A stretch of DNA of 64,000 nt from an uncultured Muribaculaceae bacterium (GTDB lineage Bacteria > Bacteroidota > Bacteroidia > Bacteroidales > Muribaculaceae), in assembly GCA_902494515.1 (NCBI GenBank), contig CABUTS010000001.1:26575-90574 (forward strand), written 5' to 3'. A program made the position numbers and the translations under genes. Positions 46,606-55,596 of this stretch are shown here, in pieces. Numbering within the stretch: position 1 is the first letter of the stretch; the number at the start of each line of letters is the position of its first letter. The notes below the pieces were generated by a model. The model was not told the origin of the DNA and searched no databases. It saw only the letters and a program-made list of their open reading frames with translations.

Positions 46606-48912
46606 ATGGCAGGGAAATCGTTCATAGACCACGAGACTGTTCAGCGGATCATCGACTCGGCGAAGATCGAGGAGGTGGTCCGGGACTTTGTGAGCCTGAA
46701 ACGCCGCGGTGCCAACTATGTGGGGCTGTGTCCGTTTCACAACGAACGCACTCCGTCGTTTTCCGTTTCGCCGGCCCGAAATATCTGTAAATGTTTCAGT
46801 TGCGGCAAGGGTGGCAGCCCCGTGAACTTCATCATGGAGCACGAGCAGATGACCTACTGGGAGGCGCTGCGCTATCTTGCCAACAAATATAATATCCAGA
46901 TTCAGGAGCGTGAACTCTCCGACGAGGAACGCCGGCAGCAGGGGCAGCGCCAGTCGATGCTTGCTGTCAATGAGTTCGCCATGAAGCACTTCGAGCAGCG
47001 TATGGCTGACACCGACGAGGGGCGCGACGTGGGCCTGAGTTACTTCCGTCACCGCGGCATCAACGACGCGGCCATCGCTAAGTTTCATCTCGGTTTCGCG
47101 CTGGAGCAGCGCGACGATTTCGCCCAGACGGCGGTCAAGTCCGGTTTCAAGCCCGAAATCATAGAGGCGGTAGGCTTGTCGAAACGCTATGAACATGGCT
47201 GGAGCGACCGTTTCCGTGCCCGCGTGATCTACCCGGTTTTCACCATCTCCGGCAAGGTCGTTGCCTTCGGCGGCCGTATACTGACCAACGACAAGAAGTT
47301 GGCGAAATACGTCAATTCGCCTGAGAGCACCATCTATTCCAAAAGCCGCGAGCTTTACGGACTGTATCAGGCCAAGCAGTCTATAGTCCGCAAGGATAAG
47401 TGTATTCTTGTGGAGGGTTACATGGATGTGATTTCCATGAGCCAGCGGGGCATCGAGAATGTCGTGGCATCCTCCGGTACTTCGCTGACAACCGGGCAGA
47501 TTCGTTTGATTCACCGCTTCACGGAGAACGTCACCGTAATCTACGACTCCGACGCCGCCGGTATCAAGGCTTCTATCCGAGGCATTGACCTGCTGCTGGC
47601 CGAAGGGCTGAATATCAAGGTGTTGCTTCTACCCGACGGAGAAGACCCCGATTCATACGCCCAGTCGCACACCGCCGAGGAGGTCGAGGCATATCTCGCT
47701 GCCCATGAGGAGGATTTCATCAAGTTCAAGACCGACATCCTGTTGAAGGACACCTCCGGCGACCCGGTGGCCAAGGCCAAGGCAATCAGCTCGATTGTGG
47801 CGTCGATTGCCGTAATTCCCGACGAAATCACCCGCAACGTATATATCCGCGAATGTGCCACGCGCTTCGGAATGGACGAGGCGGTATTGTCGCGCCAGCT
47901 TGCGGTCATCCGCACCAAACGACTGGAGCAGCTGGCCGAAGAGCAGCGCCGTCAGGCGGCCCGCGATTCCATCGCCAATCCCCCCGGGGGAGTGCACTCC
48001 GGTGAGCAGCAACAGCTTCAGGTTCAGACACCTGCCGCAGGTTCTTCGCCCGCTCAACCTGCCGATCTCCAGCAGGATGTGATGATAGACCCGGCGGTTG
48101 TGCAGTCGCAGCCGGCGGTCACTGTCGTTACCGGAGCCGGTACCGAAGGACACCGCGCGGTGGTGCTCCGGCCGCAGGAACGGTCGCTGCTCAGGCTCGT
48201 GCTCCGTTATGGCATGCTGGACCTCGGCGAGGACTACGGTTCCGATGAAAACGGGGCACCGATCAAGGTAATAGACTATGTTATCGAGGATCTCGAGCAG
48301 GATGAACTGAAATTCGAGAATCCGGAATATCGCGTGGTTTACGAGGAGGCGGTGCATCTTCGCGACACGGAATGGGACGAAGCCTGGGCCGGCGCTCTTG
48401 CATATGCCGAACAGCAGAAAGCCGAGCAGATACGCGCCGGCCGTGAAGCCATCGCACGCGAGGCACAGACCATGGATGTAATCCGCCAGCGTGAGCTGTC
48501 GCTCGAAGAATCGGCCAATGAAACCTACCGGCGGACGCTCCGCGACTTCGCCAAGGACTTTTTTTCGCGGCGCCTGCTGTCGCACCCCGATGACCATATC
48601 CGCACCGTGGCAACCGATCTGCTGACCGACCGTTATCACCTTTCGAAAATCTATTTCAAGAACAACACCAAGGTCGAAACCGAAGAAGACCGGCTCAACG
48701 AGCTGGTTCCCCGCACGTTACTTGAGCTGAAATACGACATCGCACGCTGCCTGTTCCAGGAACTCTCGCGTAAAATCCAGTCTATCCAGTCGCAGCCCGA
48801 CTACGACCTCGACGAAATCCTCGACCTCATGTCGCAGCAGCGCCGCTGGCAGCAGTTCTCCGCCGAGCTCGCCACCAAAATCGGCGAGCGCGTCTATGAA
48901 CCCCTCCGGTAA
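46606..48912 (+). CDS. dnaG: DNA primase
   Basis: It makes RNA primers at the replication fork. The 768-residue protein has an N-terminal CHC2 zinc finger (Cys42, His45, Cys63, Cys66), a catalytic N-terminal core, a TOPRIM domain with LVEGYMDVISM and YDSDAAGIKA, and a C-terminal helicase-interacting region. It is longer than E. coli DnaG (581 residues). The extra length is a Gln/Pro/Ala-rich linker at about residues 460-525 and an extended C-terminal domain. The zeta-like pair lies immediately upstream. Confidence 0.96.
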   Translation: MAGKSFIDHETVQRIIDSAKIEEVVRDFVSLKRRGANYVGLCPFHNERTPSFSVSPARNICKCFSCGKGGSPVNFIMEHEQMTYWEALRYLANKYNIQIQERELSDEERRQQGQRQSMLAVNEFAMKHFEQRMADTDEGRDVGLSYFRHRGINDAAIAKFHLGFALEQRDDFAQTAVKSGFKPEIIEAVGLSKRYEHGWSDRFRARVIYPVFTISGKVVAFGGRILTNDKKLAKYVNSPESTIYSKSRELYGLYQAKQSIVRKDKCILVEGYMDVISMSQRGIENVVASSGTSLTTGQIRLIHRFTENVTVIYDSDAAGIKASIRGIDLLLAEGLNIKVLLLPDGEDPDSYAQSHTAEEVEAYLAAHEEDFIKFKTDILLKDTSGDPVAKAKAISSIVASIAVIPDEITRNVYIRECATRFGMDEAVLSRQLAVIRTKRLEQLAEEQRRQAARDSIANPPGGVHSGEQQQLQVQTPAAGSSPAQPADLQQDVMIDPAVVQSQPAVTVVTGAGTEGHRAVVLRPQERSLLRLVLRYGMLDLGEDYGSDENGAPIKVIDYVIEDLEQDELKFENPEYRVVYEEAVHLRDTEWDEAWAGALAYAEQQKAEQIRAGREAIAREAQTMDVIRQRELSLEESANETYRRTLRDFAKDFFSRRLLSHPDDHIRTVATDLLTDRYHLSKIYFKNNTKVETEEDRLNELVPRTLLELKYDIARCLFQELSRKIQSIQSQPDYDLDEILDLMSQQRRWQQFSAELATKIGERVYEPLR

Positions 48913-49262
48913 TCCCCAATAGTGGCAATTTTTATTGTAGATTAGCCGTTGGAAGTAGGGAAGATGGCTTTTGAGTGTTCGCGGAGATGGTTGACAGCTA
49001 TCATCTTAACACACAGTCTATATCGTGCCGGATTACATCTGAAAGTTTGATTACGCAGTAGACAATTGTTGGTTTGAGATTAGGTGTAAGAGAGTCAATG
49101 CAAAGTTAATCGAAATTTTCGGAAATTCCACGTGATTCATACATTTTGTGTGGAAAACAAATGTTTATTAAGAAATAATGCGTAGCTTTGTGGGGAAACA
49201 CGGTGTAAATGTCAAATCCAAATTTCTCAGCACCGTGAAACTTTTACATTGGGACTACAGAG
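48913..49262. other. Intergenic region between convergent dnaG and beta-barrel genes
   Basis: No gene is seen in these 350 bp. A lone TAGCTTTG (-7 type) lies at 49183-49190 without a clear -33 box, and a 7-bp inverted repeat CACGGTG/CACCGTG spans 49199-49237, possibly a weak terminator. Confidence 0.4.
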
Positions 49263-49922
49263 CTAAAATTGATAGGAGAGGGAGAGGAAGGCGCCCTGCA
49301 TCAGGGGCTTGTTTGGATAAAAGTCGCGGAAGGATTCACCGCGGTAATAGAGGTGGCGGTACTGGCTGTAGATGTTGAGGTTGGAAATGAGATAGCCGGC
49401 GCTTATCCCGCAAGGGCCGTAACGGAGGTTAATGCCGGCACGCAGTTCTGCTGCGAACCATTGTCCGGCGTTGGTACTTGTATAGTCGTAATCTATCAGT
49501 GGCCAGTTCGTGGTGAGGTTGATGCAAACTCGCTGATAGGGGATGTTCAGCATAACGCTCGGTTCGGCAAACAACGACCAGGTGCAATCCTTGTATTTTA
49601 TTCCGGGACTTATCAGAACCAGAGAGGGGCGGAGATAAAGATTCGACGGTTCGTTGTCGTCGCTGTCGATATGCCATCCTGTGCCCGAAGCCCATCCGTC
49701 TTCGTACCAGTTCTTCCAGTTACCGACCGCTCCGCCGACTCCAACGTAATCGAAGAACATATAATGATATGACAACTCCAGCGAGTAAGTATACCACGAG
49801 GCCAGTGAGCCGCTGAAAGCAACCCGATTATGGCCAAACTCCTCGGCCGAAGCAACTTGTCCCGTCAGCAGTTCCGCTATAAGCAATCCTGTCAGCAGTA
49901 TGTTATAAAGAAATTTTTTCAT
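49263..49922 (-). CDS. Outer membrane beta-barrel protein of unknown function
   Basis: The 219-residue protein has a signal peptide (KKFLYNILLTGLLIAELLTGQVASA), many alternating aromatic beta strands and a terminal LSLSYQF, the C-terminal Phe of outer membrane barrels. No family was recognised. It starts 40 bp after the kinase-VWA gene on the same strand, so the two are probably one operon, and the barrel may be connected with the periplasmic VWA domain. Confidence 0.7.
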   Translation of the reverse strand: MKKFLYNILLTGLLIAELLTGQVASAEEFGHNRVAFSGSLASWYTYSLELSYHYMFFDYVGVGGAVGNWKNWYEDGWASGTGWHIDSDDNEPSNLYLRPSLVLISPGIKYKDCTWSLFAEPSVMLNIPYQRVCINLTTNWPLIDYDYTSTNAGQWFAAELRAGINLRYGPCGISAGYLISNLNIYSQYRHLYYRGESFRDFYPNKPLMQGAFLSLSYQF

Positions 49923-49962
49923 TTAACAATAACTTGAAAAATCAATTCACCTTTGTTTCGGA

Positions 49963-51729
49963 TTATTCGAGATTTGTGATTGTGTCGAAAATTTGCCGTA
50001 GGGAAGCGTTGTCGGTGGCACGGAAATATTTACCGCCGGTAGTGGCGGCAATTTCCTGCAACACGATTTCATCGAGGGCTACCGGAATCGACTGATATTC
50101 AATGATGTTGCCGGAGTTGTCGAGCACAGGACATTCGGCGTCGCTGTCAGAACCTATACCGATTGTGAAGACTTTGATTCCCAGCTCTTTTGCCTTTTGG
50201 GCAGCTACCATGGGAGGCACGGCTCCCGAGTTGTTCGAACCATCGGTCAGCAGGATGATGTTTTTTGACTTCGCTTCGCCATATCTGCCAGAGATGAAAT
50301 GGCTGATCGCTGACATGATGCCGTCGCCGATAGCGGTGCCGTCGCGGAGCTGTTTGGTGTTCAGTTGCTGGATATTGTTGGTGAGCGCCAGATGATCTGT
50401 GGTCAACGCTGCAGCCGTTTGGGCTTCTCCGGCGAAAATCACCAGACCGATAGTGTCCTTTGGGTTGTTGTTGTTGATAAAATCCGACACAATATCTTTG
50501 GTTGCACTCAAACGGTCGGGGGTAAAGTCGCGTGCAAGCATGGATGAGGATACATCGAAGGCGATCACTATATCGCGGCCCTCGGTCCGGACTGTTTCTT
50601 CCTGATTTTCGACATTGTCGGAGGTGTGAAGGAATAGAACAGTCGCAAGGGACGCGACAAGCAAAACGGCAATAACTGCGATAATCCCGAGGACAAAGTT
50701 CTTCCCCCTTTTTTGAGTTTTAGTCCGGTCTATCCGCACCGTATCTTGTCCGGAAGAGTTGGGGAGCAGAGGCTTTGTCTGGCCTTGAGGGTGGACTGGT
50801 GATGTCGGAATGCCAGCAGGATCCGGAGTGGCAAGCAGGGAGGCGGGTCGCTCGGCGGGGAGGGGCGATAGGGCGGAAGCGAGGAGCGCCTGCAATCCCG
50901 GGGAGAGGGGAGGAGTGATGGAGGAGAGGTAGGAGGTGATGTCGACAGAGAGAAACTCGGTGGAGCGGCGGGGATCATGGCCGGTGAGGCAGAAGAGGAT
51001 GGTTGCCGCAAGAGCGTAGATGTCGGCCGAAGGGGAGAAGGTTGTGATTCCGGCGTACTGTTCCATCGGGGCGTAACCGTCGGAGCATCCCAGAGTGTTG
51101 ACCGTTGAAGTTGCGTGGCCCGCGGCATCGTAGTGCTTCGACAATCCGAAATCAATCAGCACCGGACGGATGACCGGTTGGCCGTTGGCATCCTCCTCGC
51201 GGGAGAGCATTATGTTGTCGGGCTTGATGTCGAGGTGGGTAATTCGCTGACTGTGAAGATAATCTACGGCCTGGATTACCGGACGCAGAAGCTCCAGGGC
51301 CTCCTGCTCCGACAGCTTGCCTCGCGAATTGACATAGCTGCGGAGCGACTCACCTTCGAGATACTCCATCACGTAGTAAGCCGTGCCGTTGGCCTCGAAA
51401 ACTTCGTTGACTTTCACGATGTTCGAGGTCCCGTTGCCGACCTGCTGTAAACGTCTGGCTTCCCCGAGGAAATCCTTCATGGAGTTTTCCACAGCCTGCC
51501 GTCCCGGCCCTGTCTTCACCCGCAGCGTGTCGGACTCACGTTCGCAGAAATCGCTCATAAAGTATTCCTTGATAGCGAATTGTGCGGGAATAGTAATATT
51601 ACCGACCCGCAGACGCGACGTTGCCAAATATGTAATTCCGAAACCGCCGGAGCCCAATACGCGGACAATTTTATAGCTGTTCTGTCCGGAATTCAGTACA
51701 GTCCCGGCGGGCAATGCATTGTTATTCAT
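49963..51729 (-). CDS. Ser/Thr protein kinase fused to a periplasmic VWA domain
   Basis: The 588-residue protein joins a Hanks-type kinase (residues 20-295), a Pro/Ser-rich linker, one membrane segment (344-367) and a von Willebrand factor A domain (385-580). Kinase sites are present: the Gly loop GSGGFG at 26-31, Lys54, HLDIKPDN at 165-172 with catalytic Asp167, and DFG at 193-195. The VWA has a full MIDAS (Asp392, Ser394, Ser396, Thr465), like BatA-type proteins. Topology puts the kinase in the cytoplasm and the VWA in the periplasm. A signalling role across the membrane is inference. Confidence 0.88.
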   Translation of the reverse strand: MNNNALPAGTVLNSGQNSYKIVRVLGSGGFGITYLATSRLRVGNITIPAQFAIKEYFMSDFCERESDTLRVKTGPGRQAVENSMKDFLGEARRLQQVGNGTSNIVKVNEVFEANGTAYYVMEYLEGESLRSYVNSRGKLSEQEALELLRPVIQAVDYLHSQRITHLDIKPDNIMLSREEDANGQPVIRPVLIDFGLSKHYDAAGHATSTVNTLGCSDGYAPMEQYAGITTFSPSADIYALAATILFCLTGHDPRRSTEFLSVDITSYLSSITPPLSPGLQALLASALSPLPAERPASLLATPDPAGIPTSPVHPQGQTKPLLPNSSGQDTVRIDRTKTQKRGKNFVLGIIAVIAVLLVASLATVLFLHTSDNVENQEETVRTEGRDIVIAFDVSSSMLARDFTPDRLSATKDIVSDFINNNNPKDTIGLVIFAGEAQTAAALTTDHLALTNNIQQLNTKQLRDGTAIGDGIMSAISHFISGRYGEAKSKNIILLTDGSNNSGAVPPMVAAQKAKELGIKVFTIGIGSDSDAECPVLDNSGNIIEYQSIPVALDEIVLQEIAATTGGKYFRATDNASLRQIFDTITNLE

Positions 51730-51769
51730 TCGTCAAGCAAGAGTTGCAATATCAATTGATTTACCGATA

Positions 51770-51777
51770 CAAAATTA
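51770..51777 (-). promoter_or_regulatory. Promoter -7 element for the kinase-VWA gene
   Basis: TAATTTTG on the minus strand lies 40 bp upstream of the start; the -33 box is not clear. The remaining gap to 51994 also holds a small hairpin (ACATCC/GGATGT near 51851). Confidence 0.5.
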
Positions 51778-51994
51778 TGAATTAAAATTGGTAAATGGGC
51801 CAATCTTGCATGAAATTTCATCCCCGTAATTTTATTATCGTAAAATCTAATGACATCCGTCAGGGATGTTGCCCGGTTAGTCAAACTTATTCAAGCAAAG
51901 AGTCAACTTGAATATAGTTAAATCAATAAACTAAGTCAATCCATTTCAGAATCGGACAAATTAGTGTGTTTTGGGGAGATATAATCGTGATTCA

Positions 51995-52026
51995 TTTGCA
52001 TTTTTCAGATTTATTTCGTAATTTTG
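51995..52026 (+). promoter_or_regulatory. Promoter of the Rpn-family gene
   Basis: TTTG (51995-51998), 20 bp, TAATTTTG (52019-52026), 31 bp before the start codon. Confidence 0.8.
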
Positions 52027-52057
52027 CTGTATGTCTCACAACCAGTAGCTTTCGACT

Positions 52058-53176
52058 ATGGGCAAATTTATCAATCCCTTCACGGATTATGGTTTCAAAA
52101 GGATTTTCGGTCAGGAATTCAACAAGGATATTCTGATGGATTTCCTCAATGACCTGTTAGAGGGGGAGCGGATTATCAAGGATATTAACTATACAGACAA
52201 AGAGGTGCTCGCCCCGATGAAATCGGAGCGGAATATCATATTTGATATCTATTGTACGACCGATAGCGGCGAGCATATCATTGTAGAGATGCAGAACGGC
52301 GTGCAGAAGCACTTCAAGGACCGGGCGCTTTACTACATCTCGGGTGATATCCATAATCAGGGGGTGAAGGGTAGGAATTGGAAATATGAGCTGGTTCCGG
52401 TCTATGGCATATATTTCATGAACTGGCATTTTGAGGAAGAATATCAGGATCAGCTCAGGATAGATATCGGGCTTACGGATCTCTCCACCGGTAAACTTTT
52501 CTCCGACAAAATGCGTATGATATTCATACAGATTCCTCTGATGACCAAGTCGGAAGATGAGTGTGAGACAAATTTTGAACGTTGGATTTATGTGTTGAAG
52601 AATATGGAGACATTATCAAGAATGCCTTTTGCGGCACAAAAAGCGATATTCGACAGACTGGGCAATCTCGCAATGATTGAAGCGATGCCTGAGAAAGACC
52701 GCAACGATTATGAAGAATCACTGCGTGTATATCGCGACAGCATCACCGTTTACGAAGATGCCGTCGAAGTCGGCATGGAAAGAGGATTCAAGAAGGGTCT
52801 CCAGAAAGGATTCGAGCAGGGCATAGAAAAGGGTATAGAAAAGGGTATAGAAAAGGGAATCGAAAAGGGAATTGAACAGGGAATCGAACAGGGAATCGAA
52901 CAGGGAATCGAAAAGGGAATCGAACAGGGAATCGAACAGGGAATCGAAAAGGGAATCGAACAGGGAATCGAACAGGGTATTGAACAGGGTATTGAAAAGG
53001 GTATTGAAAAGGGACGCAAAGAAGCACAAATAGAATTTGCTCGAAAGTTGAAATGGATGGGTATGGACACCATCACAATCTGCGAAGCTTCAGGTCTTTC
53101 TGCTGAAGATGTCGCAATGCTGGAAGACTATTCCATAATGTCCCAAACAGAAAATATTCCGAAAAACTTGGTGTAA
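52058..53176 (+). CDS. Rpn-family PD-(D/E)XK nuclease-like protein with tetrapeptide repeats
   Basis: The 372-residue protein matches the recombination-promoting nuclease/putative transposase group (PDDEXK_2). The start is FINPFTDYGFKRIFGQEFNKDILMDFLND. The core shows FDIYC...HIIVEMQ, with the Asp and ExQ nuclease residues. Residues 255-318 are sixteen GIE(K/Q) repeats, predicted to form a charged helix, followed by a short tail (LKWMGMDTITICEASGLSAEDV). Rpn proteins of E. coli degrade DNA and repeat-number variation is known in the family. No mobile-element ends are seen beside it. Confidence 0.85.
   Translation: MGKFINPFTDYGFKRIFGQEFNKDILMDFLNDLLEGERIIKDINYTDKEVLAPMKSERNIIFDIYCTTDSGEHIIVEMQNGVQKHFKDRALYYISGDIHNQGVKGRNWKYELVPVYGIYFMNWHFEEEYQDQLRIDIGLTDLSTGKLFSDKMRMIFIQIPLMTKSEDECETNFERWIYVLKNMETLSRMPFAAQKAIFDRLGNLAMIEAMPEKDRNDYEESLRVYRDSITVYEDAVEVGMERGFKKGLQKGFEQGIEKGIEKGIEKGIEKGIEQGIEQGIEQGIEKGIEQGIEQGIEKGIEQGIEQGIEQGIEKGIEKGRKEAQIEFARKLKWMGMDTITICEASGLSAEDVAMLEDYSIMSQTENIPKNLV
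52820..53011 (+). repeat. Sixteen 12-bp coding repeats in the Rpn gene
   Basis: Units GGNATHGAAMAG encode GIEK or GIEQ without interruption. Codon choice clusters in blocks (GGTATA at the start, GGAATC in the middle, GGTATT at the end), showing local duplications. Confidence 0.95.
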
Positions 53177-53275
53177 AAGTTACTCGGTACAGTGGGATGT
53201 ATGTGGGATGAGTTGAGCATCCGCTATTAATATCGCGGATTTCGGAGGTTTGTGATAACTTTTCGGTGTGAAACT

Positions 53276-53306
53276 TTTGTATTTCGAAACAAAAGTTATA
53301 AATTTG
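53276..53306 (+). promoter_or_regulatory. Promoter of the TolC-HlyD-ABC operon
   Basis: TTTG (53276-53279), 19 bp, TAAATTTG (53299-53306), 19 bp before the start codon of the first gene. Confidence 0.75.
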
Positions 53307-53325
53307 AAACAAAAACAGGACCGAC

Positions 53326-54633
53326 ATGAAGTATATCACAAATAAACTCCGGCGGTTGATATTTATTATGCTGACGATTTCGGCGGCTTATTTCCCGTTC
53401 ATGGCTGACGCCGGGACATTCACGCTCGATGAATGTCAGCAGATGGCCCGCGACAATTACCCGCTGATCAAGCAGTACGACCTAATCAGGCAGACTACCG
53501 ACTACAACGTCAGCAATATAGCAAGGGGTTGGCTGCCGCAGATATCAGCCGTGGCTCAGGCAACATATCAGAGTGATGTGATGTCTTTGCCTGAGCCCCT
53601 CCAGAATGTGCTCGGCCAGTTCGGCTATTCTTCCGATGGCCTGCGCAAGGACCAGTATTGCATCGGTATCGACATCAGCCAGACCATCTATGACGGCGGC
53701 CGGATCGGCGGCCGGCAGAAGGTTGCCAGACTCGAAGGTGAGGTGCAGGAGGCGCAGACTGAAACAGACCTCTACGCCGTCCGTAGTCGAATCAATGACT
53801 TATATTTCGGTATCCTCCTGCTCGACGAGAAAATCAGACTTAACAACGACTTGCAGACACTCCTTCAGTCGAACCTCGATAAACTGCAGTCGATGCTCGC
53901 TCATGGCGTTGCTATGCAAAGCGACGTCGACATGGTGAAAGCCGAGAAGCTCCAGGCCGGGCAGCAGGCTGCCGAACTCGCTGCATCGCGCAAAAGTCTT
54001 ATGGATATGCTGTCGGTTTTCATCGGCAAAGAGGTTACCGGTGTGACAATGCCCGGGGAGGGAGCTGTGGATCCCGGTGTCAATAATCGTCCGGAGCTGA
54101 GCCTTTTCGACAAACAGCTCCAACTCGCTGACGCACAGGAAAATCTGCTGAAAGCCGGACTGCTCCCAAGACTGAGTCTGTTCGCTCAGGGCTTCTACGG
54201 CTACCCAGGTTATGACCAGTTTGAGTCTATGTTCAAACATGACTGGACCCTCAACGGAATCGTCGGCGTGAAGCTTTCGTGGAACATCGGCTCGCTTTAC
54301 ACCAACAGTAACGACCGCGCGAAACTCGCGGCGCGCCGCGACATGGTCAACACCTCCCGCGAAACCTTTCTGTTCAACAACCGTCTGCTTGAAATCCAGC
54401 AGACCGACGGCATCGGCAAATACCGGAAACTGCTCGCCGCCGACCGCGAAATCGTGGAGCTCCGCGGCAACGTCCGCCGCGCTGCCGAGTCGAAACTCGA
54501 ACACGGAATCATCGACACCAATAATCTCCTCCAGGAAATCACCCGCGAAAATCAGTCGAAAATCGATCTTTCGACCCACCTGATTCAGATGCTCAAGGAG
54601 AACTACGACCTGAAATATACGCTGAATCGTTAG
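53326..54633 (+). CDS. TolC-family outer membrane channel
   Basis: The 435-residue protein has an N-terminal signal (LIFIMLTISAAYFPFMADA) and starts its mature part with FTLDECQQMARDNYPLIKQYDL, the Bacteroidetes TolC pattern. It has long helical hairpins and GGRIGGRQKVARLEGEVQEAQTE. As the first gene of a six-gene unit with an adaptor, two ATPases and two permeases, it is the outer membrane exit of that exporter. Confidence 0.9.
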   Translation: MKYITNKLRRLIFIMLTISAAYFPFMADAGTFTLDECQQMARDNYPLIKQYDLIRQTTDYNVSNIARGWLPQISAVAQATYQSDVMSLPEPLQNVLGQFGYSSDGLRKDQYCIGIDISQTIYDGGRIGGRQKVARLEGEVQEAQTETDLYAVRSRINDLYFGILLLDEKIRLNNDLQTLLQSNLDKLQSMLAHGVAMQSDVDMVKAEKLQAGQQAAELAASRKSLMDMLSVFIGKEVTGVTMPGEGAVDPGVNNRPELSLFDKQLQLADAQENLLKAGLLPRLSLFAQGFYGYPGYDQFESMFKHDWTLNGIVGVKLSWNIGSLYTNSNDRAKLAARRDMVNTSRETFLFNNRLLEIQQTDGIGKYRKLLAADREIVELRGNVRRAAESKLEHGIIDTNNLLQEITRENQSKIDLSTHLIQMLKENYDLKYTLNR

Positions 54634-54693
54634 CGTATAAGTTTCCACAGATAAATTCTCACAGCTAAGTACCCACGCTAAGTACCCAAAGAT

Positions 54694-55587
54694 ATGAAAA
54701 AATCAATGTTCTTAATCCCGGTTGTAGCTTTATTGCTTTCGGCCTGCGGAAACAAGGATGTAGAATATGACGCCTCGGGAGTGTTTGAAACCACCGACGT
54801 GATTGTCTCGGCCCGCGGCACAGGCGAAATCGTGTCGCTCAACGTCGAGGAAGGGGAGCAGGTTAAGCAAAACGAGGTCCTCGGCGAGCTTGACATGACG
54901 CAACTGCGCCTGAGAAAGGATCAGCTTGCCGCCGGGAAGGACGCCGCGCAAAGCCACCGTCTTGATGCCAGCCGGCAGGTCGCCTCGCTGGAGCAGCAGA
55001 TTGCTAATCTTGAAAAGGAGCAGGCCCGTTTTCAGGCTCTTCTAAAGGATGGCGCTGCGACTCAGAAACAGGTCGATGACATCGGATATCAGATTTCCAC
55101 GCTGCGCAAACAGGTCGCCGCACTCAGCGAACAGGTTACAATTTCCAACAGAAGCATCGACGGCCAGTCGGCCGGTTTCGACGCACAGATCGGACAGGTC
55201 GATGACCAGATGAACCAGGCCTTGATTACCTCGCCAATTGATGGTGTTATCCTCTCGAAATACGCTGAAGCCGGTGAGTTTGCAGTCCCCGGCCGTGCGC
55301 TGTTCAAGGTTGCAGATGTCTCGGACATGAAACTCCGCGTGTATGCTGATGCCGGGCAGGTGAACTCGCTGAAAATCGGACAGAAAGTTAAGGTATATGC
55401 CGACCAGGGTAGCGATGACCGCAGGGAATACGAAGGCACTGTCTGCTGGATCAGCAGCGAGGCCGAGTTCACTCCCAAGACCATCCAGACCCGCGACGAG
55501 CGCTCCAACCTCGTTTATGCCGTGAAGATTTCGGTCAGGAACGACGGCCTGATCAAGCGCGGCATGTATGGCGACGTGAAGTTCTGA
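54694..55587 (+). CDS. HlyD/YbhG-like membrane fusion lipoprotein
   Basis: This 297-residue adaptor has a lipobox (VVALLLSACG), lipoyl-type halves (VIVSARGTGEIVSLNVEEGEQVKQNEVLGEL and ITSPIDGVILSKYAEAGEFAVPG), and a coiled-coil hairpin with Gln/Lys-rich segments. It bridges the ABC permeases and the TolC protein. It lies 60 bp after the TolC gene; the ATPase follows 9 bp later. Confidence 0.9.
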   Translation: MKKSMFLIPVVALLLSACGNKDVEYDASGVFETTDVIVSARGTGEIVSLNVEEGEQVKQNEVLGELDMTQLRLRKDQLAAGKDAAQSHRLDASRQVASLEQQIANLEKEQARFQALLKDGAATQKQVDDIGYQISTLRKQVAALSEQVTISNRSIDGQSAGFDAQIGQVDDQMNQALITSPIDGVILSKYAEAGEFAVPGRALFKVADVSDMKLRVYADAGQVNSLKIGQKVKVYADQGSDDRREYEGTVCWISSEAEFTPKTIQTRDERSNLVYAVKISVRNDGLIKRGMYGDVKF

Positions 55588-55596
55588 TGCCCTGAC

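Noticed and set aside
52058..53176. Insertion sequence transposase
   Set aside because: The Rpn family is often labelled transposase, but no terminal inverted repeats or target duplication were seen, and the gene has its own promoter.
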